Source: Plantactinospora endophytica
Lineage (GTDB): Bacteria > Actinomycetota > Actinomycetes > Mycobacteriales > Micromonosporaceae
Reading direction: 5' to 3'
NCBI RefSeq assembly: GCF_016862915.1
Contig: NZ_BONW01000002.1
Location: 1-64,000 of the forward strand
DNA length: 64,000 nucleotides
The position numbers and the translations under genes were made by a program. Numbering within the stretch: position 1 is the first letter of the stretch; each line of letters starts with the position of its first letter. This document shows positions 45,110 through 53,452 of this stretch, in pieces. Under the pieces are notes generated by a model. That model was not told the origin of the DNA. It did no database searches and saw only the letters and a program-made list of their open reading frames with translations.

Positions 45110-46033
45110 TCAGTGCAGGAACAGCGACACCGGCAGGCTGACCAGGGCAGTGGCCAGCACCAGCGCGGTCGCGCCGGGCAGCCGACCCGGCCGACGGGCC
45201 GCCAGCAGCCGCTGCACCCGGGCGTCGAGTTCGCCGTCCGCCATCCCGAGGGCGCCGACGGGGGTGACCCGGGAACCGGCACTGGCGAACCGTAGCAGGG
45301 CGGCGGCGAGCGGGCCGTCGGCGTGCAGTCGCCGGGCCTTGTCGTCGGCACGCATCTCCACCAGCAGTGCCACCGCCTCGTGCGCGGCGCGTACCCAGCG
45401 GACGCCGGGCAGCGCCCGGCACAGCGCGGTGAACGGAAGCAGTACCAGGTCGTGCCGCTCGTCGGCGTGCGCCCGCTCGTGACTGAGTACGGCCGCGAGC
45501 TGGGCCCGGTCCAGCAGGCTCAGGGTGCCGGCGCTGACCACCACCTGCGGGCGTACCCCGGGCAGGCAGTAGGCGGCGGCGCTGGGATGGTCGAGTACCA
45601 GCGCGCCGGGCGCGGCCGGATCGTCCCGGGCGACCAGGGTGAGCAGGTCCCGGTGCCGCCGCTGGGCGCGCAGCGCGCCGAGCAGGCTGCGCGCCGTCGA
45701 GCCGAGCAGTACCGCCGCCACGCCGAGGCCGATCCCGACCAGGCCGAGGTGGGTCACCCCGAGGCCGGGCGGCAGGTCGTCGCCGGTGAAGAGGTCGACA
45801 GCCAGCGCCCGCAGTGCCGAACCCGGACCCAGGCCGTACGGGGCGAGTCCGACGGAGATCGGCAGCCCGATCGCGGAGAGCCCGAGGGCCAGCCCGACCG
45901 CCTGCCAGCAGATGATCGCGACCCGGGGGCTGTGCCAGGCCCAACCGGCACCCAGCCGGCCGGAACGGGTCAGCGCCCGGGCGGCGAGATAGCAGGCCAG
46001 GACGGCGAGCGCGAAGTGCAGGGCGTACGTCAT
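45110..46033 (-). CDS. M56 (BlaR1/MecR1-like) membrane metallopeptidase
   Basis: 307 aa. Membrane helices at about 3-18, 40-60 and 95-112 and at the C-terminus frame a cytoplasmic zinc protease domain with HERAHADERHD (HExxH) near residue 188 and AAYCLPG before it. There is no penicillin-binding sensor domain. In BlaR-type systems this protease causes removal of the BlaI repressor when a signal is sensed. Its ATG is 4 bp after the blaI stop. Confidence 0.9.
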   Translation of the reverse strand: MTYALHFALAVLACYLAARALTRSGRLGAGWAWHSPRVAIICWQAVGLALGLSAIGLPISVGLAPYGLGPGSALRALAVDLFTGDDLPPGLGVTHLGLVGIGLGVAAVLLGSTARSLLGALRAQRRHRDLLTLVARDDPAAPGALVLDHPSAAAYCLPGVRPQVVVSAGTLSLLDRAQLAAVLSHERAHADERHDLVLLPFTALCRALPGVRWVRAAHEAVALLVEMRADDKARRLHADGPLAAALLRFASAGSRVTPVGALGMADGELDARVQRLLAARRPGRLPGATALVLATALVSLPVSLFLH

Positions 46034-46037
46034 CGAC

Positions 46038-46460
46038 TCAGACCTGCCGTTTCACGACGGGCGGCCGGTCGGTCGCCACCGGACCGGCCGTGGCCGGGGT
46101 GTCGCCGGCCTCCTCGTCGAGCGCCGCGCGCAGCACCTCGGCCTCGGTACCGGTCACCGAGCGGGCGAACCGGACCAGTGCGGCGTCCCGGCTGCCGGCC
46201 AGGTCCAGGGCGTCGAGCATCAGCCGGGCGATGTGCGCCTCCCGACTGGCGGCCGGCCGGTAGCGCCAGGCCCGGCCCTCCCGCTCGCGCTCGACCATGC
46301 CCTTGCCGGCCAGCCGGTCGAGCACGGTCATCACCGTGGTGTACGCCAGCTCACGGTCCCGCAGCGCCTCGGCCACCTCGCGTACGGTCGCCCCGGCACC
46401 GGCGCCCCGGTCCCAGAGCACGTCCATCACCGCACGTTCGAGATCACCGAGTCGCGTCAC
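46038..46460 (-). CDS. BlaI/MecI/CopY-family repressor
   Basis: 140 aa. A winged helix domain in the first 75 residues: GDLERAVMDVLWDRG, TVREVAEALRDRELAYTTVM and VLDRLAGKGMVERE. A dimerising C-terminal helix region follows. GTG start. A dyad resembling its expected operator (TACTAC-N5-GTCGTA) lies 11 bp upstream, so autorepression is likely. Mycobacterium tuberculosis has a comparable BlaI with a PBP-less M56 partner. Confidence 0.93.
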   Translation of the reverse strand: MTRLGDLERAVMDVLWDRGAGAGATVREVAEALRDRELAYTTVMTVLDRLAGKGMVEREREGRAWRYRPAASREAHIARLMLDALDLAGSRDAALVRFARSVTGTEAEVLRAALDEEAGDTPATAGPVATDRPPVVKRQV

Positions 46461-46470
46461 GCGACAATTC

Positions 46471-46487
46471 TACTACCCGCTGTCGTA
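46471..46487. promoter_or_regulatory. BlaI operator upstream of blaI
   Basis: TACTAC-CCGCT-GTCGTA, with the same 6-5-6 arrangement as the site before cydD and one arm mismatch. Confidence 0.65.
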
Positions 46488-46603
46488 CCGGTCCGGCCCC
46501 GTCGCCCGCCGGCCGGAAACGCCGGAGTCCACGTACGCCTCGGTCGTGGTGCAGGACGGCCGACCGGGAGCCCGTCGCATCTGACCGGACCGGCCGGTGC
46601 GGC

Positions 46604-46632
46604 ACCGGCCCGGGAAAGACACCCGGGCCGGT
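46604..46632 (-). terminator. Terminator after the short aldehyde dehydrogenase gene
   Basis: ACCGGCCCGGG (46604-46614) and CCCGGGCCGGT (46622-46632) form a perfect 11-bp stem with a 7-base loop. The stem begins at the last base of the stop codon (46632-46634). It separates the deoC operon from blaI. Confidence 0.8.
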
Positions 46633-47456
46633 CACACACCCTTCGGGTGCCAGACGGTCTTGGTCTCCAGCAGCGCGGTCATCCGGCCGACACCGGGATC
46701 GGCGGTCCAGTCCACCGGTCCGGCGGCCGGCCGGAGTACCCGCTTGAGGTTGCCGGCGGCGGCCCGCTCCAACTCGGCGGCGAGTTCCGGGTCGTCGACC
46801 CCGGTCAGGTCGAGCGCGTTCACGTCCATGTGCCCGGCCAGCCAGGGCGCGGTCTCGGCCGGCCGACCGGTGAGCAGGTTGACCACCCCGCCGGGCAGGT
46901 CGGAGGTGGCCAGCACCTCGGAGAGGGTGATCGCAGGCAGCGGGCTCGCCTCGGCGACCAGCACCACCACCGTGTTGCCGCTGACGATCGCCGGGGCCAC
47001 CACGCTGACCAGCCCGAGCAGGGCCGGCTCGGTCGGGGCGAGCACCCCGACCACGCCGGTCGGCTCCGGCGCGGAGAGGTTGAAGTACGGCCCGGCGACC
47101 GGGTTGGCGTTGCCGTACACCTGGGTCAGCTTGTCGGCCCAGCCGGCGTACCAGACCCAGCGGTCGATCGCCTCGTCCACCTCGGCGGCCGGCACGCCGA
47201 GGCCGACGAACTGGTCCCGCCGCCCCTCCAGCATCTCGGCGACCCGGTAGAGGATCTGCCCCCGGTTGTACGCGGTCGCGCCGGACCAGCCCTTGACCGC
47301 CGCCCGCGCCGCCAGCACGGCGTCCCGGACGTCCTTCCGGGAGGCGAGCGCCACGTTGGAGTTCTGCACCGGATACGACCGCCCCGACTCGCTGCGCGGG
47401 AACTTCCCGCCGATGAAGAGCTTGTACGTCTTGCGTACCGCAATCCGCTCAGACAT
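46632..47456 (-). CDS. Short aldehyde dehydrogenase-like protein without the catalytic half
   Basis: 274 aa. Matches the N-terminal, NAD-binding part of the aldehyde dehydrogenase superfamily: YKLFIGGKFPRSESGRSYPV, WSGATAYNRGQILYRVAEML, GVVGVLAPTEPALLGLVSVV and SDLPGGVVNLLTGRP. It ends where other members have ELGGK and the catalytic Cys; both are missing. The stop is followed at once by a terminator and no remnant of the other half is seen downstream, so this looks like a stable short paralogue. It overlaps the full-length gene by 8 bp, which suggests a hetero-oligomer or regulatory role. Confidence 0.85.
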   Translation of the reverse strand: MSERIAVRKTYKLFIGGKFPRSESGRSYPVQNSNVALASRKDVRDAVLAARAAVKGWSGATAYNRGQILYRVAEMLEGRRDQFVGLGVPAAEVDEAIDRWVWYAGWADKLTQVYGNANPVAGPYFNLSAPEPTGVVGVLAPTEPALLGLVSVVAPAIVSGNTVVVLVAEASPLPAITLSEVLATSDLPGGVVNLLTGRPAETAPWLAGHMDVNALDLTGVDDPELAAELERAAAGNLKRVLRPAAGPVDWTADPGVGRMTALLETKTVWHPKGV

Positions 47457-48873
47457 CGAGGTACGCCTCCAGCCCCTGCCGGCCACCCTCCCGGCCGTAG
47501 CCCGACTCCTTGTAGCCGCCGAACGGCGAGGTGGGGTCGAACTTGTTGAACGTGTTGGCCCAGACCACTCCGGCGCGCAGCCGGTCGGCCATCCAGAGGA
47601 TCCGGGAGCCCTTGTCGGTCCAGATTCCCGCCGAGAGTCCGTAAGGCGTGTTGTTCGCCTTCTCCACCGCCTCGGCCGGGGTCCGGAAGGTGAGTACCGA
47701 GAGCACCGGCCCGAAGATCTCCTCCCGGGCGATCCGGTGTGCCTGGCTGACCCCGGTGAAGATGGTCGGGGCGAACCAGAAGCCCCGGTCCGGCAGCTCG
47801 CACGGCGGGGACCACCGCTCGGCCCCCTCGGACGACCCGATCTCGCTCAGCTCCCGGATCCGGTCGAGCTGTGCCGCCGAGTTGATCGCGCCGATGTCGG
47901 TGTTCTTGTCCAGCGGGTCGCCGACCCGCAGCCGGGCCATCCGGCGCTTGAGCGAGCCGAGCACCTCGTCGTACACCGATTCCTGGACCAGCAGCCGGGA
48001 GCCGGCGCAGCAGACGTGGCCCTGGTTGAAGAAGATGCCGTTGACGATGCCCTCGACGGCCTGGTCGACCGGGGCGTCGTCGAAGACGATGTTCGCCGCC
48101 TTGCCGCCCAACTCCAGGGTGAGCTTCTTGCGGGTGCCGGCCACCGAGCGGGCGATCTGCCGGCCGACCTCGGTGGAGCCGGTGAAGGCCACCTTGGCGA
48201 TCCCGTCGTGCTCGACCAGCGCCCGGCCGGTCTCGCCGGCCCCGGTGACGATGTTGACCACGCCGGGCGGCAGGTCGGCCTGCTGGCAGATCTCCGCGAA
48301 GAGCAGCGCCGTCAGCGGGGTGGTCTCGGCCGGCTTGAGCACCACCGTGTTGCCGGCGGCCAGCGCCGGGGCGATCTTCCAGGCCAGCATCAGCAGCGGG
48401 AAGTTCCACGGGATGACCTGGCCGGCCACGCCCAGCGGGCGCGGGTCCGGGCCGTAGCCGGCGTGGCCGAGCTTGTCGGCCCAGCCGGCGTAGTAGAAGA
48501 AGTGCGCGGCGACCAGTGGAAGGTCGACGTCCCGGGACTCCCGGATCGGCTTGCCGTTGTCCAGCGACTCCAGCACGGCCAGTTCGCGGGACCGCTCCTG
48601 GACGATCCGGGCGATCCGGAACAGGTACTTGGCCCGGTCCCGGCCGGACATCGGACCCCAGACCTCGTCGTACGCCCGGCGGGCCGCCCGTACCGCCCGG
48701 TCCACGTTGGCCGGGCCGGCCCAGGCGACCTCGGCCAGTACCTCCTCGGAGGCGGGGTTGACCGTCTTGTTGCGGTCCTCGCCGTCGACGAACTCGCCGT
48801 CGATGAACAGCCCGTACGACGGCTTCACTTCCACGACGGCGCGCGACTCCGGCGCCGGAGCGTATTCGAACAT
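47449..48873 (-). CDS. NAD(P)-dependent aldehyde dehydrogenase
   Basis: 474 aa, full length. Substrate/cofactor motifs IPWNFPLLMLAWKIAPALAA, FTGSTEVG, LELGGKAANIVF (general base Glu near 254) and NQGHVCCAGSR (nucleophile Cys near 288). It starts 4 bp after deoC and so may oxidise acetaldehyde released by the aldolase, though the natural substrate is inferred from position only. Confidence 0.93.
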   Translation of the reverse strand: MFEYAPAPESRAVVEVKPSYGLFIDGEFVDGEDRNKTVNPASEEVLAEVAWAGPANVDRAVRAARRAYDEVWGPMSGRDRAKYLFRIARIVQERSRELAVLESLDNGKPIRESRDVDLPLVAAHFFYYAGWADKLGHAGYGPDPRPLGVAGQVIPWNFPLLMLAWKIAPALAAGNTVVLKPAETTPLTALLFAEICQQADLPPGVVNIVTGAGETGRALVEHDGIAKVAFTGSTEVGRQIARSVAGTRKKLTLELGGKAANIVFDDAPVDQAVEGIVNGIFFNQGHVCCAGSRLLVQESVYDEVLGSLKRRMARLRVGDPLDKNTDIGAINSAAQLDRIRELSEIGSSEGAERWSPPCELPDRGFWFAPTIFTGVSQAHRIAREEIFGPVLSVLTFRTPAEAVEKANNTPYGLSAGIWTDKGSRILWMADRLRAGVVWANTFNKFDPTSPFGGYKESGYGREGGRQGLEAYLDV

Positions 48874-48877
48874 CGGT

Positions 48878-50026
48878 TCAGTCCAGGGTGAAGTAGTCGG
48901 GGCCGGAGTAGACGCCGGTGCTCAGCTTGGTGCGCTGCATCAGCAGGTCGTTGAGCAGGCTGGAGGCGCCGAACCGGAACCAGTCCGGGTGCAGCCAGTC
49001 GGGGCCGGCGGTCTCGTTGACCAGTACCAGGTATTTGATCGCGTCCTTGGTGGTCCGGATCCCGCCGGCCGGCTTGACCCCGACCTGCCGCCCGGTGGCG
49101 TCCCGGAAGTCCCGGACCGCCTCCAGCATGACCAGGGTGACCGGCAGGGTGGCGGCCACCGGCACCTTGCCGGTCGAGGTCTTGATGAAGTCGGCGCCGG
49201 CCAGCATGGCCAGCCAGGAGGCCCGCCGGACGCTGTCGTAGGTGGCCAGCTCGCCGGTCTCCAGGATGACCTTGAGGTGGGCGTTTCCGCAGGCCGCCTT
49301 CACCGCGAAGATCTCGTCGTAGACCTCCTGGTAGCGGCCGGAGAGGAAGGCGCCCCGGTTGATCACCATGTCGATCTCGTCGGCACCGGCGGCCACCGCC
49401 GCCCGGGTGTCCGCGAGCCGCACCTCCAGCGGTGCCTGGCCGGACGGGAACGCCGTGGCGACGCTGGCCAGGTGCACCCGGCTGGCGGGGGCGGGGCCGG
49501 GCAGCGCCAGCCGACCGCCGGCACGATCCGTGCCGTCCCGTGGGCCCCGGCCGTCGGACGGCTCGCCGAGCAGCCCCAGCCGGGGAACGCTGCCGTTGTC
49601 GGAGCCGCTCCCGGCACGGAAGCCGTCGGAGCCGGTCCCGTCCTCGGACGGCCCGGCCGGGCCGGGTGTCCCGCCCCACAGCACGGCGGCGGCCACCGGA
49701 ACCATCGTCGGATAGACACAGACGGCGGCGACCGACGGGCACGACGGGTCGGCCGGGTCCGGGCGCAGCGCCTTGGCGGCCAGCGCGCGTACCTTGCCGG
49801 GCGTGTCGGCGCCCTCCAGCGTGGTCAGGTCGACCATCCGGATCGCCAGGTCGATCGCCCACGCCTTGGCACTGGTCTTGATCGAGCGGGTGCCGAGCAT
49901 CGCCGCCCGCTGCTCCGCGCCCACCTGGTCCACCCCGGGCAGGCCGTGCAGGAAGGTCCGCAGGGTCGCCTCGGAGCGCCCCACCTCGGACAGGTCGGAC
50001 CGCGCCGACGCCGTTGTCGCCGTCAT
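48878..50026 (-). CDS. deoC: Deoxyribose-phosphate aldolase with a long internal insertion
   Basis: Cleaves 2-deoxyribose-5-phosphate to glyceraldehyde-3-phosphate and acetaldehyde. 382 aa from the ATG at 50026. Catalytic residues: Asp in DEIDMVINRGAFLSG, Schiff-base Lys in DFIKTSTGK, Lys in VGVKPAGGIRT. Between VPVAAAVLWGG and VHLASVATAFPSG there is an insertion of about 65 residues rich in Gly, Ser, Pro and Asp at a barrel loop. First gene of deoC-aldehyde dehydrogenase-short dehydrogenase. Divergent from upp. Confidence 0.94.
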   Translation of the reverse strand: MTATTASARSDLSEVGRSEATLRTFLHGLPGVDQVGAEQRAAMLGTRSIKTSAKAWAIDLAIRMVDLTTLEGADTPGKVRALAAKALRPDPADPSCPSVAAVCVYPTMVPVAAAVLWGGTPGPAGPSEDGTGSDGFRAGSGSDNGSVPRLGLLGEPSDGRGPRDGTDRAGGRLALPGPAPASRVHLASVATAFPSGQAPLEVRLADTRAAVAAGADEIDMVINRGAFLSGRYQEVYDEIFAVKAACGNAHLKVILETGELATYDSVRRASWLAMLAGADFIKTSTGKVPVAATLPVTLVMLEAVRDFRDATGRQVGVKPAGGIRTTKDAIKYLVLVNETAGPDWLHPDWFRFGASSLLNDLLMQRTKLSTGVYSGPDYFTLD

Positions 50027-50173
50027 GCCGGCAAGTCTACGCACCGACGCATGCGTGTGATCTTGGCCATACCCACCCGCTGCCCGCGCCGGTCGCCCGC
50101 CGGGAAGCCGGCCGGCCGGAAGCCGGTGACCAGGAGAAGATGCCGGTCGGGGTTACCGGTAGGTTGAGCGACC

Positions 50174-50806
50174 GTGGACGTACTCGTGGTTGACCATCCC
50201 GTGGCCCAGACGCGGCTGACCGTGATGCGCGACGCCCGGACCGACTCGGCGTCGTTCCGCGCCGCGCTGCACGAACTCACCACCATGCTGGTGTACGAGG
50301 CCGCGCGCTCGCTGCCGGTCGAACAGTTCCCGATCGACACCCCGGTGGCGCCCACCCAGGGCATCCGGCTGGCCAACCCGCCGCTGCTGGTACCGGTGCT
50401 GCGCGCCGGACTGGGCATGGCCGACTCGGCGCTCGGTTTGCTGCCCGAGTCGTCGATGGGCTTCGTCGGGCTGGCCCGGGACGAGCACACGTACGAGCCG
50501 CGCGCCTACATGGAGTCGCTGCCGCCCGACCTGACCGGCCGCCCGGTACTCGTGCTCGACCCGATGCTGGCCACCGGCGGCTCGCTGGAGCACTGCTGCC
50601 GACTGCTCGCCGACCGGGGCGCCACCGACATCACCGTGCTCTGCGTACTCGCCGCGCCGGCCGGTATCGAGCGGCTGGACCGGTCCGGGCTGCCGCTGCG
50701 GCTGGTCACCGCCGCCATCGACGAGCGGCTCAACGACAAGATGTTCATCGTGCCGGGGCTCGGCGACGCGGGCGACCGCCAGTTCGGCGGTATGCCCCGG
50801 TTCTGA
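50174..50806 (+). CDS. upp: Uracil phosphoribosyltransferase
   Basis: 210 aa. Makes UMP from uracil and PRPP. The PRPP loop is [18 protein letters not shown] near residue 125; uracil-binding region [16 protein letters not shown] at the C-terminus. Length is normal. GTG start. It fits the pyrimidine salvage theme of the neighbouring deoC and more distant deoA/cdd. Confidence 0.96.
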   Translation: MDVLVVDHPVAQTRLTVMRDARTDSASFRAALHELTTMLVYEAARSLPVEQFPIDTPVAPTQGIRLANPPLLVPVLRAGLGMADSALGLLPESSMGFVGLARDEHTYEPRAYMESLPPDLTGRPVLVLDPMLATGGSLEHCCRLLADRGATDITVLCVLAAPAGIERLDRSGLPLRLVTAAIDERLNDKMFIVPGLGDAGDRQFGGMPRF

Positions 50807-50944
50807 TCGCGCCGAATTCCGGCGGCCGGGCAGCAGCACCCCGATCGTCAGCAGCAGCGGCCCGGCGCCGATTCCGGCGGGCGTCCGGCCCGGTCCGGCC
50901 AGGACACATGCGCGGCTGGCGCGAAGCGGCTACCGTCTCGGGCC

Positions 50945-51622
50945 ATGACTGGTGTTGGGCTGGCCGAAGAGTTGCTCCTGCTCGGCTACGACGATAAGTC
51001 CGGTAAGGCGACAGGTTCCCGGATCGGCCTCGACCTGGGGATGGCCGCCGCCGTGCTGGTCGACCTCGCCCTGGCCGGCCGGGTCGCCTTCTCCGACGGC
51101 TCGATCGTGGCCACCGACTCCACACCGACCGGCGACCCGGTCGCCGACGACGTACTCGCCCGGATCGCCGCGGACACCCCGCACACGCCGGCCTCCTGGG
51201 TGCAGCGGCTCCGGCACGGGCTGCGCGACCGGATCCTGACCGGCCTCTGCGCGCGCGGGGTGATCAGCGACGTCGACGAGACCGAACTCGGCTACATCCA
51301 CGTCCACCGCTATCCGGTGCTCGACCCGTCGGTCGAGACCGAGATCCGGAACCGGCTGACGAGCGCGCTGACCGGCGAGGGCGTACCGGACGAGCGGACC
51401 GCCGCGCTGGCCGCCGTGATGGCGGCGATCCGGGTACAGCCCAGCCTGGGGTTGACCGGCACGGCCGCCGAGGACGCCCGGAACCGGCTGACGGCGATCG
51501 CCCGGGGAGCCGGGTTCACCGACGACGTCAGCCTGGAGGAGTCGACGATCCGGCCCTCGGTGGCGCTGGTGATCGCCGCACTCTCCCGGGCCATCGACGC
51601 CGCGCTGGGCAGCCGGGCCTGA
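50945..51622 (+). CDS. GOLPH3/VPS74 (GPP34) family protein
   Basis: 225 aa. Typical family start LAEELLLLGYDDKSGKATG, followed by LGMAAAVLVDLALAGRVAF and RDRILTGLCARGVIS. Eukaryotic GPP34 proteins bind phosphoinositides at Golgi membranes; the role of the many actinobacterial copies is unknown. It lies 138 bp after upp and converges with the phosphomutase gene. Confidence 0.9.
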   Translation: MTGVGLAEELLLLGYDDKSGKATGSRIGLDLGMAAAVLVDLALAGRVAFSDGSIVATDSTPTGDPVADDVLARIAADTPHTPASWVQRLRHGLRDRILTGLCARGVISDVDETELGYIHVHRYPVLDPSVETEIRNRLTSALTGEGVPDERTAALAAVMAAIRVQPSLGLTGTAAEDARNRLTAIARGAGFTDDVSLEESTIRPSVALVIAALSRAIDAALGSRA

Positions 51623-51650
51623 CCGGCAGGGCCCGGCGTACCGGGGCGGC

Positions 51651-53345
51651 CTACCAGATGCCGAGGGCGGCGGCGGTCTCGGTGCGCAGCGCGCGTACCG
51701 AGGCGGCGGCGCGTTCCCGGGCCGCCGGTACGTCGCCGTCCGGCACCGACTCCAGCACCTCCAGGTACGCCTTCAGCTTCGGCTCGGTCCCGGACGGCCG
51801 AACCACCACCCGGGCCGAACCGGTACGCAGGATCAGTACGTCCGCCGCCGGAGCCAGATCCTCCACCGAGGTCACCGGCTCGTCGAGCAGGGTCGTCGGG
51901 GTCTTCGTCCGGATGTAGGTCATCGTGTTCTCGATCTCGCGCAGGTCGTCGACCCGGACCGCGAGCTGGTCGGTCAGGTACACGCCGAGTGTGCCGGCCA
52001 GTTCGTCGAGCCGGTCTGCCACGGTGCGCCCCCGCGCCTTCAGCGTCGCCGCCAGCTCGGCGAAGAGCAGTGCGGCGCTGATCCCGTCCTTGTCCCGGAC
52101 CAGCTCCGGGGCGACGCAGTAGCCCAGCGCCTCCTCGTAGCCGTACCGCAGCGGCTCGGTCCCGGACTCGGCCCGGACGATCCACTTGAACCCGGTGAGC
52201 GTCTCCGCGTACGGCCGGCCGCCCGCCTCGCACAGGGCGCGCAGTTGCGAGGAGGAGACGATGGTGGTGGCGAAGAGCCCGCTGCCGCCCCGGCTGACCA
52301 GGTGGTCGGCCAGCAGTACCCCCACCTCGTCGCCGTGCAGCATCCGCCAGCCGCGTACCCGGTCCGGGATCGCCACGGCGCACCGGTCGGCGTCCGGGTC
52401 GTTGGCGATCGCCAGGTCCGCCCCGATCGACCGGGCGAGGGCGAGCAGCTTGTCGGTCGCGCCCGGCTCCTCCGGGTTGGGGAACGAGACGGTGGGGAAG
52501 TCCGGATCGGGCTCGGCCTGCTCGGCCACCACCCCCGGTACGGCGAACCCGGCCCGGGCGAAGACCGAGGTGAGGACCGCCGCACCCACCCCGTGCAGCG
52601 GCGTGTACGCGATCGTCAGCTCCCGCGCGCCGTCCGGTGCGACCAGGGCCGCCACGTCCCGCACGTACGCCGCCACGACGTCGTCGCCGAGCACCTCGCC
52701 GGGCGGACCCAGCGGTACCGCCGCGAGCGGCCCGACCGCCGCGATGGCGGCCGAGATCTCGGCGTCGACCGGGGGCACGATCTGCGCACCCGCGCCCAGC
52801 ACACCGCCGAGTTCGGCGCCCAGGTAGACCTTGTAGCCGTTGTCCTGCGGAGGGTTGTGGCTGGCGGTGACCATCACCCCGGCGACCGCCCCGAGGGCCC
52901 GGACCGCGTACGCCAGCACCGGTGTGGGCAGTGGCCGGGGCAGCACCACGGCGGGTCGACCCGCCCCGGTGGCCACCCGGGCGGTTCGCTGGGCGAACTG
53001 CTTCGAGCCGTGCCGTGCGTCGTACCCGATCACCAGCGGGCCGGGCGCGTCGCGGCCGGCGAGCCAGCCGACCAGCCCGGCCGCCGCCGCCGTGACCACG
53101 GCCAGGTTCATCCCGTTCGGGCCGGCGCGCAGCGGCCCACGCAGCCCGGCGGTGCCGAAGGTGAGCGGCCCGGCGAACCGGTCGGCCAACTCGGCCGCGC
53201 TGGCCGGCAGCCGGTCGAGGACGGCCCGCAGTTCGTCCCGGGTCGCCGGGTCGGGGTCGTCGTCGAGCCACGTCTGCGCCCGGGCCCGCAGCCCGGTCAA
53301 CTCGTCGGGGGATACGTCGTCCCGCTGGTTCGGTTTCGCCGCCAT
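51651..53345 (-). CDS. Phosphohexomutase / phosphoglucomutase family enzyme
   Basis: 564 aa. Moves phosphate between carbons of hexose or pentose phosphates. Phosphoserine loop VMVTASHNPPQDNGYKVYLG near residue 165, metal loop NDPDADRCAV near 315, sugar loop in PLRYGYEEALGY and the C-terminal phosphate site VVRPSGTEPKLKAYLE. Length matches PGM2-type phosphopentomutase/glucose-bisphosphate enzymes. Next to deoC and upp, conversion of deoxyribose-1-phosphate to the 5-phosphate is plausible. Confidence 0.92.
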   Translation of the reverse strand: MAAKPNQRDDVSPDELTGLRARAQTWLDDDPDPATRDELRAVLDRLPASAAELADRFAGPLTFGTAGLRGPLRAGPNGMNLAVVTAAAAGLVGWLAGRDAPGPLVIGYDARHGSKQFAQRTARVATGAGRPAVVLPRPLPTPVLAYAVRALGAVAGVMVTASHNPPQDNGYKVYLGAELGGVLGAGAQIVPPVDAEISAAIAAVGPLAAVPLGPPGEVLGDDVVAAYVRDVAALVAPDGARELTIAYTPLHGVGAAVLTSVFARAGFAVPGVVAEQAEPDPDFPTVSFPNPEEPGATDKLLALARSIGADLAIANDPDADRCAVAIPDRVRGWRMLHGDEVGVLLADHLVSRGGSGLFATTIVSSSQLRALCEAGGRPYAETLTGFKWIVRAESGTEPLRYGYEEALGYCVAPELVRDKDGISAALLFAELAATLKARGRTVADRLDELAGTLGVYLTDQLAVRVDDLREIENTMTYIRTKTPTTLLDEPVTSVEDLAPAADVLILRTGSARVVVRPSGTEPKLKAYLEVLESVPDGDVPAARERAAASVRALRTETAAALGIW

Positions 53346-53382
53346 CGGACTGTGATAGCACGTCCACCGATCCCGGACGCAG

Positions 53383-53423
53383 CCCGGCCCCGCCCGGCGT
53401 GGTGTACGCCAGACGGGGCCGGG
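53383..53423 (-). terminator. Terminator downstream of the Ser/Thr kinase gene
   Basis: CCCGGCCCCG (53383-53392) pairs with CGGGGCCGGG (53414-53423), with a further inner GGCGT/ACGCC pair. It lies 30 bp beyond the kinase stop. Confidence 0.7.
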
Positions 53424-53452
53424 GCGAATTCGTCAGCCGGCGGCGGGTGGGG

